From: Lucifuga dentata
Taxonomy: Eukaryota > Chordata > Actinopteri > Ophidiiformes > Bythitidae
NCBI GenBank assembly: GCA_014773175.1
Contig: VXCM01002864.1
Coordinates: 62,180-126,179 of the forward strand
DNA length: 64,000 nucleotides
Direction: 5' to 3'
The position numbers and the translations under genes are program-made. Below, piece after piece: positions 46,741 through 57,230 of this stretch; positions within the stretch are counted from its first letter, which is position 1; every line of letters starts with the position of its first letter. Under the pieces are notes generated by a model. It was not told the origin of the DNA, ran no database searches, and was given only the letters and a program-made list of their open reading frames with translations.

Positions 46741-48654
46741 AATATATCGTGAGACTGTAGCACCTCCTATAGGACAAATGCCACCAAATTGCTTGGAGGA
46801 GAAACAATATGGAACTTGGAAAAGGCTTATCTACATATTAATGAAATTCTTTGGAGTAGTGGTGCAAACATTTTGTACCAGAAAATCTGTTTAGGTAAAA
46901 ATGGATATAGATTTTTCTAGAATTTCAGAATCTAGGGAAAACAGAATTTTGCTACTAAATGTGTAAGAGTTCAGGAGTTATTATATATATTTGCACCAAA
47001 AATTGATTGTTTGTTCTTTAGACCTTGGAGTTACTTTTTACAATTTATTTATTTTTTTTTTAAATTGAAATCTGTAAAGTTACTGAAATATCCAACAAAC
47101 AAATGGAACAACAAACACAGGGCCAAAAATAGCCTCTTTGGATCAGGTAAATAATATAATGCTCATTAAGATTATTCTTCGGTGAGTACATAGAAAACCA
47201 ACCCTACATTATTAATTGATTTTTGAATAAAACGCCCAAATATCCCACACTGCTTATATAAAAATACGGCTAAGATATTCAAAATATTCAGATTTGATTC
47301 TTGTCTGACCTTCACTGGCACCAAATAGTATTATTTTCCTCTGTGGCCAAAAAAAAAAAAAANAAAAAAAAAAAAAAATAAAAATCTGACATGTTTGCCT
47401 GAGGAACATCCCAATTCAAAGGAGGATTTTGTATGTAGACAACAGCCCTGTAATTTCCCTCGGTGCAGCAGCTGAGCACACTCGTCTGCGCGATGACAAA
47501 CGGAAAGGGTTATCCAGTCCCCTCAGAATACCTCACAAACATCGCTCAGATAAACCTAATTTTGCCCAAGGCTCTCTTCACCTGCTCCAAACTAGAGCAA
47601 TAAATTAGCAAATATCTTCAAGAATTCCCACTTCTCTTGCGGTAACTGTACATCCACAGAGGCGTATCACTTTCCCTCGAGGACCTCAGGAAATATCACT
47701 GAGGCCTTCAATTTTTTTTCTGACTGTAACAATTATAGATGTCATGGAAGAAAAATCACAAGCTCCATCAGGGGCCCTGTAGCACTTTTTAGGGGGTGAC
47801 ATTGCCAAATGTGTTGGCTGTTTATTTATTAATTTTCTCTTTTCTTTGCATAACATTATTCATGAATATTAATGTTGCCTCATGCAGCAAACTGTTAGCA
47901 ATGCTCAGCGGGCTGGAAGAGGCCACGAAACAAAGCTGAGAAAAATCATATTCGCTAATATCGAGTGGGAGTTGTGGGTTTTCAGTGCAGTGGAAGTAGC
48001 ACTCGCTGACAAATTTGATATTTCTGATGCTCAAGAATAAACAGATTGAGAAAATATTATTAAGCAAAGCTAAAAGTGCAGCTTCCCCTCAGATATTTGA
48101 CATAATTTCTGTGACTTGCTAAAAAGCTGTCAAAAACAATCTCTGTGCCATTTTCCTCGGTAAGTCATAAGGGAGTTCAGCGGAGGCTGACCTATAGTGG
48201 GTTTTTACCCTGAGACTTGAGCTGCTTTTAGAACAGACAGCCAAACTTCAGGTCAGCAGGGATTAATTAGCTTTTTGAAACCCACCCAGCAGATGTCAAG
48301 GTAATCTCAGGATGCGGGCTGCAGAGGTCAACGCAATATCTCAGAGCAGAGGGAGCGAGAGACGATCTCGCCATGTCCAAAACTCTGCCGTGCCAGGCAT
48401 TAGTCCCAGATAGACTGAGACCGCTCAGTACAAACCCCCCAACTCCTCATCCAGGCTTCATTAGAAGCAAAGGACATAATTAGGTCATACATTTCTGACC
48501 TGCACTTTTGCAGAAATCAATTTAAACTTACCAGCTGTGTATAAACATACAGCAACCGCTGGCAGCGCATGTGAGTGACCTTTTGCATGCATGAAACTGA
48601 AAAAAATCTATTTGGCTGAACACACTGAATTAAAACTGATTGAGAAGCTTTGAT
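46741..48654. promoter_or_regulatory. Non-coding sequence with candidate conserved block
   Basis: Poly(A) at 47349-47379 is split by an N at 47363. About 47400-47900 and 48180-48550 are of mixed composition and unrepeated and may be conserved non-coding DNA. No exon recognised. Confidence 0.3.
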
Positions 48655-48981
48655 AATTCAATAAAAAAAACATGCTAACTACACAGCGCCAAGTAAGTGT
48701 AAGTGCTGCGATAATTGAAGCTCATTCATAAAGCTTTCCTTCAGTTCATTAGTGCACCAATGCTTTGCACAGAGGTGCCCCAGGTAAGCACCAATGAAAA
48801 TCAATGTTAATGACTTGCTGCATATTTAACAGCCACGTTTTGTACTGCTTCCTCTGGTGTCAAAGCAAAATTAGCATGTCAAATCAGTGAAGGAACCCTG
48901 CATTTTCTTTTTTTAGAGGAAAGGGAATAGAGGTAAAGAGGTACAGAATGCTGCAGGTGTAGTCAGATGCTACCAACACAT

Positions 48982-49015
<34 letters not shown>

Positions 49016-49031
49016 NATGCTACCAACACGT

Positions 49032-49065
<34 letters not shown>

Positions 49066-49345
49066 ACAAACAGACTGTGACAGGCAGAGCAAAGAGGTCG
49101 ACACTTGAGGAAGAGGTGCGGTGCCGCTAGAACGTGAGATACATCAGATCAGATCTCACTATTTAAGTAAACTTAAACTGCTTGGACCTAAATATCAGAA
49201 TTATTGATCACTAATAAAGCTTTACCCAGATTTTAAACCATCAAACTGAAACACGTCTTAATTATTGTGTGAATCGCTAAGGACAGAAGGTAGTAATGTC
49301 TCTTTCAAGGCAAACATTAATGAATGAGGGAAATGGTTGTTACAA
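48655..49345. mobile_element. Dispersed repeat family 3, copy 2
   Basis: Aligns in order with 30585-31319 (GATAATTGAAGCTCATTCAT, GCTGCATATTTAACAGCCAC, AGATCAGATCTCACT, ATTATTGATCACTAA, CTCTTTCAAGGCAA), but the outer inverted repeats are not clear. Contains a TG tract and the false duplication at 48967-49065. Confidence 0.55.
48967..49065. other. 49-bp duplication around single N at 49016, one mismatch
   Basis: Bases 48967-49015 and 49017-49065 are the same apart from A at 48980 versus G at 49030. As at other single-N sites the two are probably one locus; the mismatch may be an allelic difference. Confidence 0.85.
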
Positions 49346-49367
49346 TATTTGCCTTTTCTGCCATGTT

Positions 49368-49962
49368 AAGGCCTAGTTCTACGGATATTTTTTTTAAACG
49401 GATATTTTCCCCCACCGTTTAAAAAAAAATTATGTCCACACAAGCATCGTTTTACAAAATATCTCTGTCCACATGAGAATGCTCAAACGCATGGCGGGCC
49501 GGCACGTGGCGATAAAGTCTGTCCGTCGTTTCTGGCGGACTTTAACCAGCGGACGCCATGGACCCGGTGATGTTGGGCGCAGCAGTTGCAGACGCCGTTG
49601 TCTGCTGGTAAAGTGGACCAAGTTAACTTGTAAACTTGCGACTGCTGTTGCTAACCAAACATAAAGAAACCGGTACACAGTTGCCACCATTGTTGTTGTT
49701 GTTATTGTTTCTGGCTCATGCTCATTAACTAAGCAACAGTTCATGCGCAAGTTTAGTTCTGACTTCATTTTCCAAACGCTCTGTTTTGGACGTCCACATG
49801 GATACACAGTAAGCAGAGGTTTTGGAAATCTGCATTTTAGAAGCTGTAAAAAATCTCCATTTTAGTGGCCTAAAACGCCGTTTCTGTGTGAATAAGAGGC
49901 CAAAACGCAGAGGAAAATATGTGTTTTGTAAAATATCCATATTAGCATGGACAGGGTTTTAG
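49368..49962. mobile_element. MITE-like repeat, about 595 bp
   Basis: Left end GGCCTAGTTCTACGGATATT and the inverse of the right end, AAAACCCTGTCCATGCTAAT then ATGGATATTTT, share spaced similarity; GTCCACA-type and AAAACG-type motifs occur at both sides. This matches the general layout of a common fish DNA-transposon repeat with AAAACCCTGTCCA ends. The 125-codon minus-strand frame at 49430-49807 lies wholly inside and is repeat-derived, not a host gene. Confidence 0.5.
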
Positions 49963-50560
49963 TCTGGCACTGTGTTTTATTAATTCCACCCTGTTTTACT
50001 ATAGTTGCATACTTATACAAGTGACCAAATACAGATTTTTTTGCTTACATGCAGCATGTAACAGATGAAAACAGCAAAAAAAAAAAAAAAAAAAAAAATC
50101 AGAATCACATATTCTCAAATCCATTTTAGGCCACAATCAGATATCTGCCAACATGGCTGTCATGTAAACACACAGATTGACATTTTCTTGCCATTCAGGC
50201 TGGCATCATAAAATGTGACACTCGTCTGCTTTGCCCGTGTGTGAATGACTTCGCTGTGATCACTGTCACTCATGCTCAAGCTGCAACAAGCGCTCTAATC
50301 CTTCTCAAATCCTTCCGTGTTAAAATTATAATTACGTCATTGTTGAACTGTAGAGACATGTCAGAAAGCAATGGGTTGTGTAATTATTTCTATCTCATTT
50401 GCATCCACTGTGGCCTTTTGTTTCCTCCCATCTTCGGAACTAAATCTTTATTCGTGCAAGTGTGAATAAAGGTATAAGGTACAAAAACTACAAAAAGAAG
50501 CCATCAATACAAAAAAAAAAAAAAACCCAAAAAACGTAATGGGGCAACAAGATCTGCAGC
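49963..50560. other. Non-coding spacer
   Basis: Contains A-runs at 50076-50098 and about 50511-50525. No gene recognised. Confidence 0.4.
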
Positions 50561-50679
50561 GTACATGAAAACTTTTGTAGCCTGTCGTTTTTGTATGAGC
50601 TATTTTATTCTGTTTCTTATATTTGCATTGTTTTATTTGATATGGTTTTCTTTTTATTTGCTGTTTTTATCTTTCATGT

Positions 50680-50970
50680 AGATTTTAACGTCTCATTGTT
50701 TTTTGGTCTTTGTAATTTGCCTGCTTCCCCACCTTCAGCTCTTATGTCACACCCGATCGTTTGAGGAGAGGGAATCTCTCTTTGAATTGCCTCTCCTGAG
50801 GTTTCTTCCATTTTTTCCCTTGTATAATAAGATTTTTTTTTTTTAAGGGAGTTTTTCCTCATCTTCTTAGAGAGCTTAGATTAGGCTGGGAACCGTTAAT
50901 GTGTGGGTCTGTAAAGCTCTTTTAACTATTGTATGTGATACTGAGCTACAAATAAACTTGACTCGACCTT
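50680..50970 (+). mobile_element. LINE 3' tail
   Basis: TCCTGAGGTTTCTTCCATTT, then AGGGAGTTTTTCCTCATCTT, then GTCTGTAAAGCTCTTTTAAC and CTACAAATAAACTTGACTCG. The 'GAGGTTTCTTCC ... GGGAGTTTTTCC ... TGTAAAGC ... AAATAAA' order is a very common 3' end of fish LINEs. No ORF attached. Confidence 0.65.
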
Positions 50971-51506
50971 GTAAATAAACCACGGAATGAACAAAAAAAG
51001 GCCTTTCCTACTGTACAATCCAAATCTTCGGTGTATTTTTCTATCGTTAGGAGTGTAGCTCAAGCTTTTGTTACTGATAGAAAAGGAACTCAAGCAACAC
51101 AGGACGCCATTAGCGAGAGAAACTTGTGCGATTGTTGTTTAAAGTGACTCAGGCTATAAATGGCCACACACAGAGAGCTGAATTTAGAGCAGAGAGAAAC
51201 CAAAAAGCGATGTCTGACCAGCCGCCATCCACATCCTGTGAGTCAGATGCATTACTTCTACACACCAAGGTACTGTACATGCCCCTCATCAGAGAACAAT
51301 CAGTACAATCAATGCACCAGCTGGGCATAAAGATTTTAGAAATCTCAGTGTACATGTTGAGGATGGGATGTAGCGATGCGACTCCTCTTTTGTGCTCTTT
51401 TTCGATGACATAGAAAGGGGAAAAAAAGGCCAGTAGGGTTTGTATTGAGAATAGCTCACTTTCCCTTTGTTCCCGTTTGACCCCGCCGCTCAGAATCTGC
51501 GACCCA
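50971..51506. other. Non-coding spacer
   Basis: The 95-codon frame at 51126-51413 has a 68-codon counter-frame and no domain. No transposon recognised. Confidence 0.4.
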
Positions 51507-51637
51507 CTCTGCAGCCGTGCAGCGTTAATGACTCAGAAAATGCAGCCAGGCAGGACGGCTCCATGGGAGGTNCTCTGCAGCCGTGCAGCGTTAATGACTC
51601 AGAAAATGCAGCCAGGCAGGACGGCTCCATGGGAGGT
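51507..51637. other. False 65-bp duplication around single N at 51572
   Basis: Bases 51507-51571 recur exactly at 51573-51637. Contig-overlap artefact; frames with doubled peptide blocks across it are spurious. Confidence 0.9.
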
Positions 51638-52410
51638 ATCAGTACAGCCACCATTAAGATTCTCTGTGTGCTCCCATAATCAGCAGGTCCGGCACTTACA
51701 GTGCAGCTCTTATTAAATCCAGCAATTAGTATGTTTAGAGCAACCTTGATGAGGAGCATTTGTTACAGTGAATTGTTTCCCATCTGAAAAACGCTCAGAG
51801 TTCGAATGAGTAACGTAAAAATACTTCTCTTTCTCCCTTTAATATATATATTTTTTCTGCAGGTGTGCACCATTATGATTCATACTTTTAATGGAATGTT
51901 ATTTTTGAGGCGCCTGGGTATTTGAGAAATGCCACCTATATTTCTTCAGCGGGCAGGCGTTAGTGCTGAACGCAGCATTGCTTTCTGGGAAAACCTACAG
52001 GCGCCGACTCCCAAAAGGAACAGCTAAACTTACGTCCAGTACAATTCTAACAGACTCCCATTCTGACTGATGATGGTAAAATTTTTATTAAATCCTTAAA
52101 AATAAGATGAAGGATTGATTCTAAATGAAATTGTCGGAACTCTTCTTTTATTCTGAATTCAAACAAATTTTAGCTCATATGTCGTGTATTGGATGATTCT
52201 GCAGGTTAGAATTTATGTCCAATCCCAACAATATCAGTGCATAAGCAGCATTGTTAATTTTTTTTTTTTTTTTTTTTTTAATAAATTGGTTGATTTATTA
52301 AGTAAGACTCATATTGTGGATAGCAACTCCCATGGCTGGCACACAGAGCTAATTTCTTCTTCTTCTTTTCTGCTAATGATGTTATAACAGTTGCTGACCC
52401 CTGAAATACC

Positions 52411-52441
<31 letters not shown>

Positions 52442-52574
52442 TGATGTGAGGCAGTCAAGGAAATTTGTTAGGGGAAATGGTGGGCTATGGAGGCCAGGAT
52501 TTACATTTTCTTTCTTTAATATTTAACCCTAAAGGCTGCAGTACGCTCCAGCTCGGCCAGTCTGACTTGGACGA
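51638..52574. other. Non-coding spacer with simple repeats
   Basis: T-run at 52258-52279 and a GAT array at 52411-52441. No gene recognised. Confidence 0.45.
52411..52441. repeat. (GAT)n microsatellite
   Basis: About ten GAT units. Confidence 0.95.
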
Positions 52575-52800
52575 ATACCTTGTCAGAAGGCAACCCTGTT
52601 TAACAATGGAAGGTGGGGCAAAAGCGTCATATGTGTGTCGACGTGATTAATCATATAAACAGGAAATGACACATACTTCCACCTTAGGAGAGAAGCGAGG
52701 TTATTACCAGAAAATCTGTCTTTTATGTGTTGTGATCTCTGTTATTACAAACAAGGATAACGGGTCACAGTTTCACTTTGACTTCTCTGTGTAGAACATG
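52575..52800. repeat. Dispersed repeat family 2, copy 2
   Basis: Counterpart of 10950-11185 in the same orientation, with GGCAACCCTGTTT, GGAAGGTGGGGCAAAAGC, AATCATATAAACA and TTAGGAGAGAAG blocks. It continues into a GATAACGGGTCACAGTTTCA block that also occurs near 46184. An A-run follows at 52809-52830. Confidence 0.5.
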
Positions 52801-52830
52801 AATGCAGTAAAAAAAAAAAAAAAAAAAAAA

Positions 52831-53458
52831 CAGAGTCTGAGTGTCCTATCCTATCTGCTGTTATTCACAGATATAAAATATATGCTATTATTGACAGTAT
52901 CTTTGGCTTCAGAGGGTTAAGCAGAGCTTTTGATTGGTCCAGTAAGTGTAAATTGTATAAATATAAGCGAGATAAATTTGAATTCTTTCAGGTCAGCACA
53001 ATGTCAGGATTATTGTGATTATTAATTATTCAGATCAACATTTAAGAATGCTAACTGTAAGGCGAGAAATCTGCATTTGACATGCTGCTGCTAGTGGCTG
53101 AGGATTTCTCTGTTTTACACCAGCCTCATTCTAAGTGACTTACAATTAATTTTCCTAATTAGGACATCCAGCTAAAACACACACAAAACAACGCTGCCTT
53201 TGTTTCTCTTCTCTCGCTGCTGCTGCTGGACTGAAAACAAAGTGGAACGAAGTGTGAATGGAGGTCTGAGCGTGCAAGAATAGAACTGACATGACTATTG
53301 TTCAGAGTATAAAGTGTGTCATAAAATTTGTAATTCAAAGTCACTTTCAGTTTGAGACAATCTTTAAAAACCAGCAGCGACTTCCTGGAAAACAAAGGAA
53401 AAGCTGTAAACGTAAAGAAGCGGGAAACGAAACAGTTTTGTCCTGTTGTATTTCTTAT
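52831..53458. other. Non-coding spacer
   Basis: A 36-base segment at 53004-53042 (AGGATTATTGTGATTA onward) recurs imperfectly at 53625-53661. No gene recognised. Confidence 0.4.
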
Positions 53459-53592
53459 TTAATCCTCTAGATTCTAAAGTCATTTTTATAACTAATTTGA
53501 CATATTTTTCTTGTAAAAATAAACTGTCTAATTTATTTTTACAAGAAAAATGTCTTATTAGTTACAAAAATGGCTTTAGAGTCCAGAGGATT
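53459..53592. mobile_element. Foldback element, arms of about 62 bp
   Basis: The left arm begins AATCCTCTAGATTCTAAAGT and the right arm is its diverged inverse, ending CTTTAGAGTCCAGAGGATT. Only about ten unpaired bases lie between them. Single blocks of the arm occur near 14018 and 16565, so this is a dispersed foldback family. Confidence 0.75.
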
Positions 53593-53670
53593 AAATAACG
53601 ACTATCTATCTATAGATAGATTGATCAGGATTATTGTGATTACTGACTATTCAGATCAACCCTAACCCTA

Positions 53671-53788
53671 TAAGTACCATGTGTCATTGTTTTTTGATTA
53701 GGGGATTTGATTAATAGACCATGTGATATATATATATATATATAGATAATCCTCTAATCAGAAAACAATGACACATGGTGCTCACTTA
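53671..53788. repeat. Hairpin with (TA)n loop
   Basis: Left arm ACCATGTGTCATTGTTTT-TTGATTAG and right arm CTAATCAG-AAAACAATGACA-CATGGT pair over some 34 bases, with a TA tract (53726-53744) in the loop. A short MITE or foldback is likely. Confidence 0.75.
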
Positions 53789-55985
53789 ACAAATATGTAA
53801 GAATAGTTAAGTCATAATATTTTCCATAACAAATCACCGTAACAAAATTTTGCCAAGAGATATAAGAGATATATTTTACTGGAGGTACTGATAATATCAA
53901 TCAGAAAACTCCTGGCTAATGCCTTATAAACTTCCCATATTTAATAAATCCAAAAAATTTATATATTTTGGACTCTAATAACACAATGAATTAATGGAAT
54001 GTAATGACAGAAAAAGCTAAATCCCTGAAATCCCCACAAAAATCATGGGGGAAGCAACATTAATTTTATCACATCAGCAGCAAAACAGCAGTGCAATCCA
54101 GAAAAATGGCTGAAAGTTTCCAGGAAAAGTTGACCCAGAATGGCAAGATTCATGTAATGGTCACACATCTCCAAAAAATGATGATCTCCTCAAGTATTCC
54201 CAATCTTATTTATACAACTGAGCAAATTTGGAAGTAACACCAACTAGGGGTGATTTGTTTTTCGGCTGTCATGTTACGCTGTGGTTGATCTGTCATAGAA
54301 GTATGTAAGCAAGAATATAAGCAACATCTCTCCTGTAGCAGCTAAGTGTGCAAGTGTAAAGGACCGTCCTGGCCGTCCATGACATAACCTTAATTTTTGT
54401 AATTTATATGACACTATAAAAACGAGGGGAGGCAACAACAACCATAATATGTCTCCTTTAAATATGAAGTAATCGCTCCACTATCAACAGGCTGAAAAAT
54501 GACAGAGCAACACAACTGTAATGCTAACAGGCACTAGAGGACATTATGTGGATTTTTGTTTTTTTTAAATTTTATGATCAGTTCCACTAAGTAGTTCTGA
54601 ATAAAGTGGTCAAAAGTGACGGATAGCTTTCACATCAGCCCTCATCTGAAATCCCTCTTGGCAGCACCCACAGAGGTATTCCATCACACTCTGCTGAGTG
54701 GGAGTAAATGTGAATGTACATAGCCGTGCAATCTGTCATGCTTGGTCATAGCACGCTTGGGAGCAATTAACTTTAATCAGGCTTCAACTGGGTCAGTGAT
54801 TTCAAAAGCAATCCAGGCATTTTGGCATTAAATGTAGACTTAGCGCCAAGCGTGTATCCTCAACGACTGATCTATATTTGTTATCCAAGAAAATCATCAC
54901 TAGAAGTATAAATATCCCCCATGATTTTTTATTTGCAAATGCTCATTTGACTTTTAAATTGTTTCAAATGACAGTTCAAAGCATAGTGAGCCATAATTCT
55001 GCATATATAACCGTGAACATCTGCAGCTCTGTTTGTTCACTGCTTTCTTTTGTTGAGATAAGCTCTGCGTATATGTGTATGTATGTGAGTGTGTAAGTTC
55101 TTGTTTACGTGTGTTCGAGCGCTCTGGATTCATTGTGAGCGAGTATTTGTTCGATAAAGGCTTAGAGGGATTTGAAATGAGTCATGTTTCTCTTCTTCCT
55201 GTTTGATTTTAGGTGTGAAGACTTAAGATGAAGATTAGAGAAAAGCCATGCAGCCTTAAAGGGATGTGCTGTGCCTTTCATATGACCTCTTGGCTGATTT
55301 ATTTATGTTTCAATCTGACCCTTTAACTCCTTAAATTCAAAGGTACTGTATGTATATATAATCACTCTAAATTAACTTGTCTTTCAGCAGCAAAATCCTT
55401 GCAAAGCCTGACCGTAATGCCTTCCGACACACACCGTCTCGTTGATTCTTTGTTCTACAGGATCCTCCGTCATGACAATGTCACCTTCAACTGAAAGCTT
55501 CACATTAAGAAAACCTGAGCAAGATTCAAATTTCTTCCCCATTGTAATATCACACATTGAAAATAACCTTGGTCTTTTAAAAAGACTGGACTTCATTATA
55601 TAAAAAGTCAAAGCCGAAGAGGCCGTGGCCAGGCCATTCAAATAAAACAATATTGGCCTGTTAATGGATATTTGAAGGATGAGTTCACTTTTAGGATTCT
55701 GCCTTTCTCTGACCAGTCCTGGATGTGAATGTGGTGCCCCTGATGGTTACAGAAAATCAATATTGTGTGTAAATGTCTCTTTGTGAGGCTCACAGTAACC
55801 TTGCATGGAAATTCCAGTGCTTGAAAGTGGCGGTGGGGAAAATAGTCTTAAACTAATATGATACTGTCAAGGTGTCTTTTCAACAGCATTCAAGATCAGG
55901 TAACTCACTGCAGAAGTAAACAGTCCTGCAAACTGCAACATGAGTAAAAATAAGCATAAATGAAGGGATAATAATAGAACAAAGA
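53789..55985. promoter_or_regulatory. Non-coding sequence with repeat piece and candidate conserved block
   Basis: 54085-54250 is an inverted piece of dispersed repeat family 4 (CTTCCAAATTTGCTCA and CTTTCAGCCATTTTTCTGGA read on the minus strand). About 54700-54850 is unrepeated with AATTAAC-type words and could be conserved. The 88-codon minus frame at 55384-55650 shows no domain. Confidence 0.35.
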
Positions 55986-56330
55986 ATTAAATCAACTTGT
56001 TGATACTTGAAACATTCTTGGGATAGGTAATCACGCTTTTTATTGTGCTTAAATGCTAAAATTACAAAAGTTCTAAAAAAAACCAAAAAAAAAACCTGAA
56101 TACACGTCTTGTTGGTGATGATGGATTACCTATCCCAAGAACATTTCAAGTATCAATAAGTTGATTTTAACAGCAGAATGAACTGAAACCAATGGAGGTC
56201 TGGAAGGTAGGAAAAAAAAACTTTAATTCACCATTCCAGTGTATGCTTTGGGAAATGACTGTCAGTAAAGTTACGTGTACGAAAATTGAATATGTTAGGC
56301 TCAAACATGCAAAATGGTCAGTATGGTCCT
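55986..56330 (-). mobile_element. TTAA-MITE copy G, snapback derivative
   Basis: Right part is normal reverse-orientation sequence ending AGTATGGTCCT before TTAA at 56331-56334. The left part instead begins with an inverted copy of an internal segment (about 55990-56032, AATCAACTTGTTGATACTTG onward) that pairs with 56124-56168. The left terminal repeat is absent. This structure arises from fold-back repair or abortive transposition. Confidence 0.82.
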
Positions 56331-56334
56331 TTAA

Positions 56335-56619
56335 CTGATAGGCTCAGCTGTACTTACCCTTGCCTGCTTGGTTTGTGTTGCAAGTCAGCTTCCTGGCTCT
56401 CCTCCTCACGCCACTTGTGACCTTCTTGGTATTCACCCCAGCGTTTCTGCTTCAGGTGGTGAAACAAATTTGTTGTGTTCCTACCTTTAGCAGTTAGCCA
56501 GTTAACCTTGTAGCTGAGCAATTTCCCAAACAACAGAGGTAGCTGCCTTTTAGAAACTAATTTTTCAGGCGCTAACCACTCAGGCAGGCTTGTTTTCTTT
56601 CTTCTTGTTGTGCATGATG
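56335..56619. other. Non-coding spacer
   Basis: A 91-codon minus-strand frame at 56354-56629 is Lys/Arg/Glu-rich without a recognised domain. Probably random. Confidence 0.35.
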
Positions 56620-57230
56620 TGAAAATCAAACATCACCACCATAATATCATCAATATCATGATTTATATATATATTTTTTAATCAAACAAAATTATATATA
56701 TTATATATATATATTTTAAATATATTATTATTATTATTTTAATTTTTTGATAAAAAATATATATAAATCATAATATTGATAATATTGTGATGTGATGTTA
56801 TTGTTATATTGTGAAGTGTGTAGTAAGTGTTTTGTAAGTGTTTGATTTTAAACAAAGTAAATTATAGCCTAAAGAGAGCTGTGTCCATCATATTGTTCAT
56901 GATAAAATAAGTAATAGATTATTACTTACATAATTTACACTCATTAATTTAAGTAATTTACTTATTTAATTTTTATTTATTTTTTATTATTATTTTTTAA
57001 ATTATTTATTTATTTTATTAATTACTATTTATTATTTTTTTATTTATTTATATTTTATTTAATTAATTAATTTTTTAATTTACATTTATTAATTTACATT
57101 AAGTAAATTACAGCCTAAAGATATGATATTATATTATCATGAACGATATGATGGACACAGCCCTCTTTAGGCTGTAATTTACTTCATTTAAAATCAAACA
57201 ACATCACACCACAGTATCATCAATATCATG
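56620..57230. repeat. Compound AT-rich inverted-repeat island
   Basis: Two nested dyads share the same arms. ATCACCACCATAATATCATC near 56629 pairs with AATATTGTGATGTGATG near 56780. The segment from about 56795 to 56910 (TTTGATTTTAAACAAAGTAA, TATAGCCTAAAGAGAGCTGT, TCCATCATAT) pairs with 57133-57205 (ATGATGGACACAGCCCTCTT and the following bases). The centre (56930-57110) is nearly pure A/T. Probably two foldback elements or a palindromic MITE. Confidence 0.75.

Noticed and set aside
49430..49807. 125-codon minus-strand frame
   Set aside because: Lies wholly within a MITE-like repeat; similar frames would occur in every copy, so it is not evidence of a host gene.
6881..51637. Biological tandem duplications of 49-67 bp
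   Set aside because: Each pair is separated by a single N and nearly always identical, so they are assembly overlaps.
53650..53666. Telomere-like CCCTAACCCTA
   Set aside because: Only about two units; too short to mean an interstitial telomere.
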